Below the pieces are notes generated by a model. The model saw only the letters and a program-made list of their open reading frames with translations, was not told the DNA's origin and ran no database searches. Source: Candidatus Sulfopaludibacter sp. SbA3 (GTDB taxonomy: Bacteria > Acidobacteriota > Terriglobia > Bryobacterales > Bryobacteraceae). Taken from it: a stretch of DNA of 20,866 bases. Location: NCBI GenBank assembly GCA_945861255.1, contig CAMAUG010000026.1, forward strand, positions 1 to 20,866, given 5' to 3'. This document shows, in pieces, positions 20,672 to 20,866 of the stretch (positions are counted from its first letter, which is position 1; every line of letters begins with the position of its first letter). The translations under genes and the position numbers were made by a program.

Positions 20672-20866
20672 TTTGTGGTCAATACCAGCGCCAGAAACTG
20701 CGTGGCGTTGTAGCTGGCATGCAACAGGAAAGCGGCGGCGGTGGAACCGCTCGCCACCCGTGCGAATCCAAACGCAATCCCCGCCAGCGCGATCAGCAGG
20801 ATCTGCTGCCAGGCCCATTGGTTCTGCGCGCCATGCAGCAAGGCGAACGGCAGCGTGGTCAACACC
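20665..20866 (-). CDS. CPBP-family intramembrane protease, 5' part beyond the window
   Basis: Only the C-terminal 66 or so residues are present; the gene continues past the window edge, and the GTG at 20865 is probably internal. FALLHGAQNQ and the C-terminal FLLHASYNATQF are the two His-containing motifs of CAAX-prenyl-protease/bacteriocin-processing (CPBP, formerly Abi) membrane metalloproteases. Two hydrophobic segments (ILLIALAGIAFGFARV and FLALVL) fit. The N-terminal motif with the Glu pair must be upstream. Substrate unknown. It is convergent with the MCE gene and its last codons lie in the right arm of the palindrome. Confidence 0.8.
   Translation of the reverse strand, partial: VLTTLPFALLHGAQNQWAWQQILLIALAGIAFGFARVASGSTAAAFLLHASYNATQFLALVLTTNF

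Noticed and set aside
20006..20818. Minus-strand open frame of 270 codons
   Set aside because: Antisense to the MCE protein repeat tail; the apparent repeats in it only mirror the coding repeats on the other strand.

Overview
The window is GC-rich, densely coded bacterial DNA. It looks like Acidobacteriota, most likely a Bryobacterales/Candidatus Solibacter-type genome. That placement is from memory of family content and not from a search. It rests on paired secreted cyclases, an H1-like AAKK-repeat protein, an MCE transporter whose substrate-binding protein ends in a long repeat tail, and a short palindromic repeat translating as PLPDGRGSE that I associate with Solibacter-type genomes.

Layout. 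1-281: end of a cupin gene. 286-929 (-): a VapBC-type toxin-antitoxin pair with a candidate operator just upstream. 996-1418: an RsbW-like ATP-binding protein. 1516-4896 (+): a probable catabolic operon of two paralogous exported cyclase-family hydrolases, an exported amidohydrolase-like protein (DUF6282-like) whose 5' end holds a REP-like palindrome, and an ABM-fold monooxygenase-like protein. 4893-6080 (-): a soluble hybrid histidine kinase, tail-to-tail with the ABM gene and overlapping it by 4 nt. 6226-6549 (-): a small hypothetical. 6588-7916: an exported protein with one CXXCH haem site. 8144-9850: an MltD-like lytic transglycosylase lipoprotein. 9975-10565: a histone H1-like protein with an acidic head and a lysine/alanine tail.

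10663-12958 is an accessory-looking patch. It holds an exported hypothetical (-), a 70-residue hypothetical (-), a HipA_2-type kinase (+) followed at 35 nt by a YgiT/MqsA-type zinc-finger protein (+), and a truncated SIR2-like N-terminal fragment (-) directly behind lepA. This is the best candidate for something undescribed: a kinase paired with a YgiT-type antitoxin-like protein beside a decayed defence gene.

12963-16499 is core: lepA (-) divergent from ribH-nusB-trmJ-like (+). 16561-16785 is a small HMA-fold-like protein. 16816-17775 (-) is a P1/DmpA-family peptidase, divergent from an MCE/Mla-type lipid transporter operon at 17847-20557 (permease, ATPase, MCE substrate-binding protein). 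The ATPase has Ser in place of the Walker B catalytic Glu. The MCE gene and a convergent CPBP-family protease gene (partial, running off the window) both end inside a 121-bp near-perfect palindrome, each arm supplying one stop codon.

No tRNA, rRNA, CRISPR array or complete insertion sequence was recognised. No gene-free stretch above about 300 bases remains once the SIR2-like remnant is counted.
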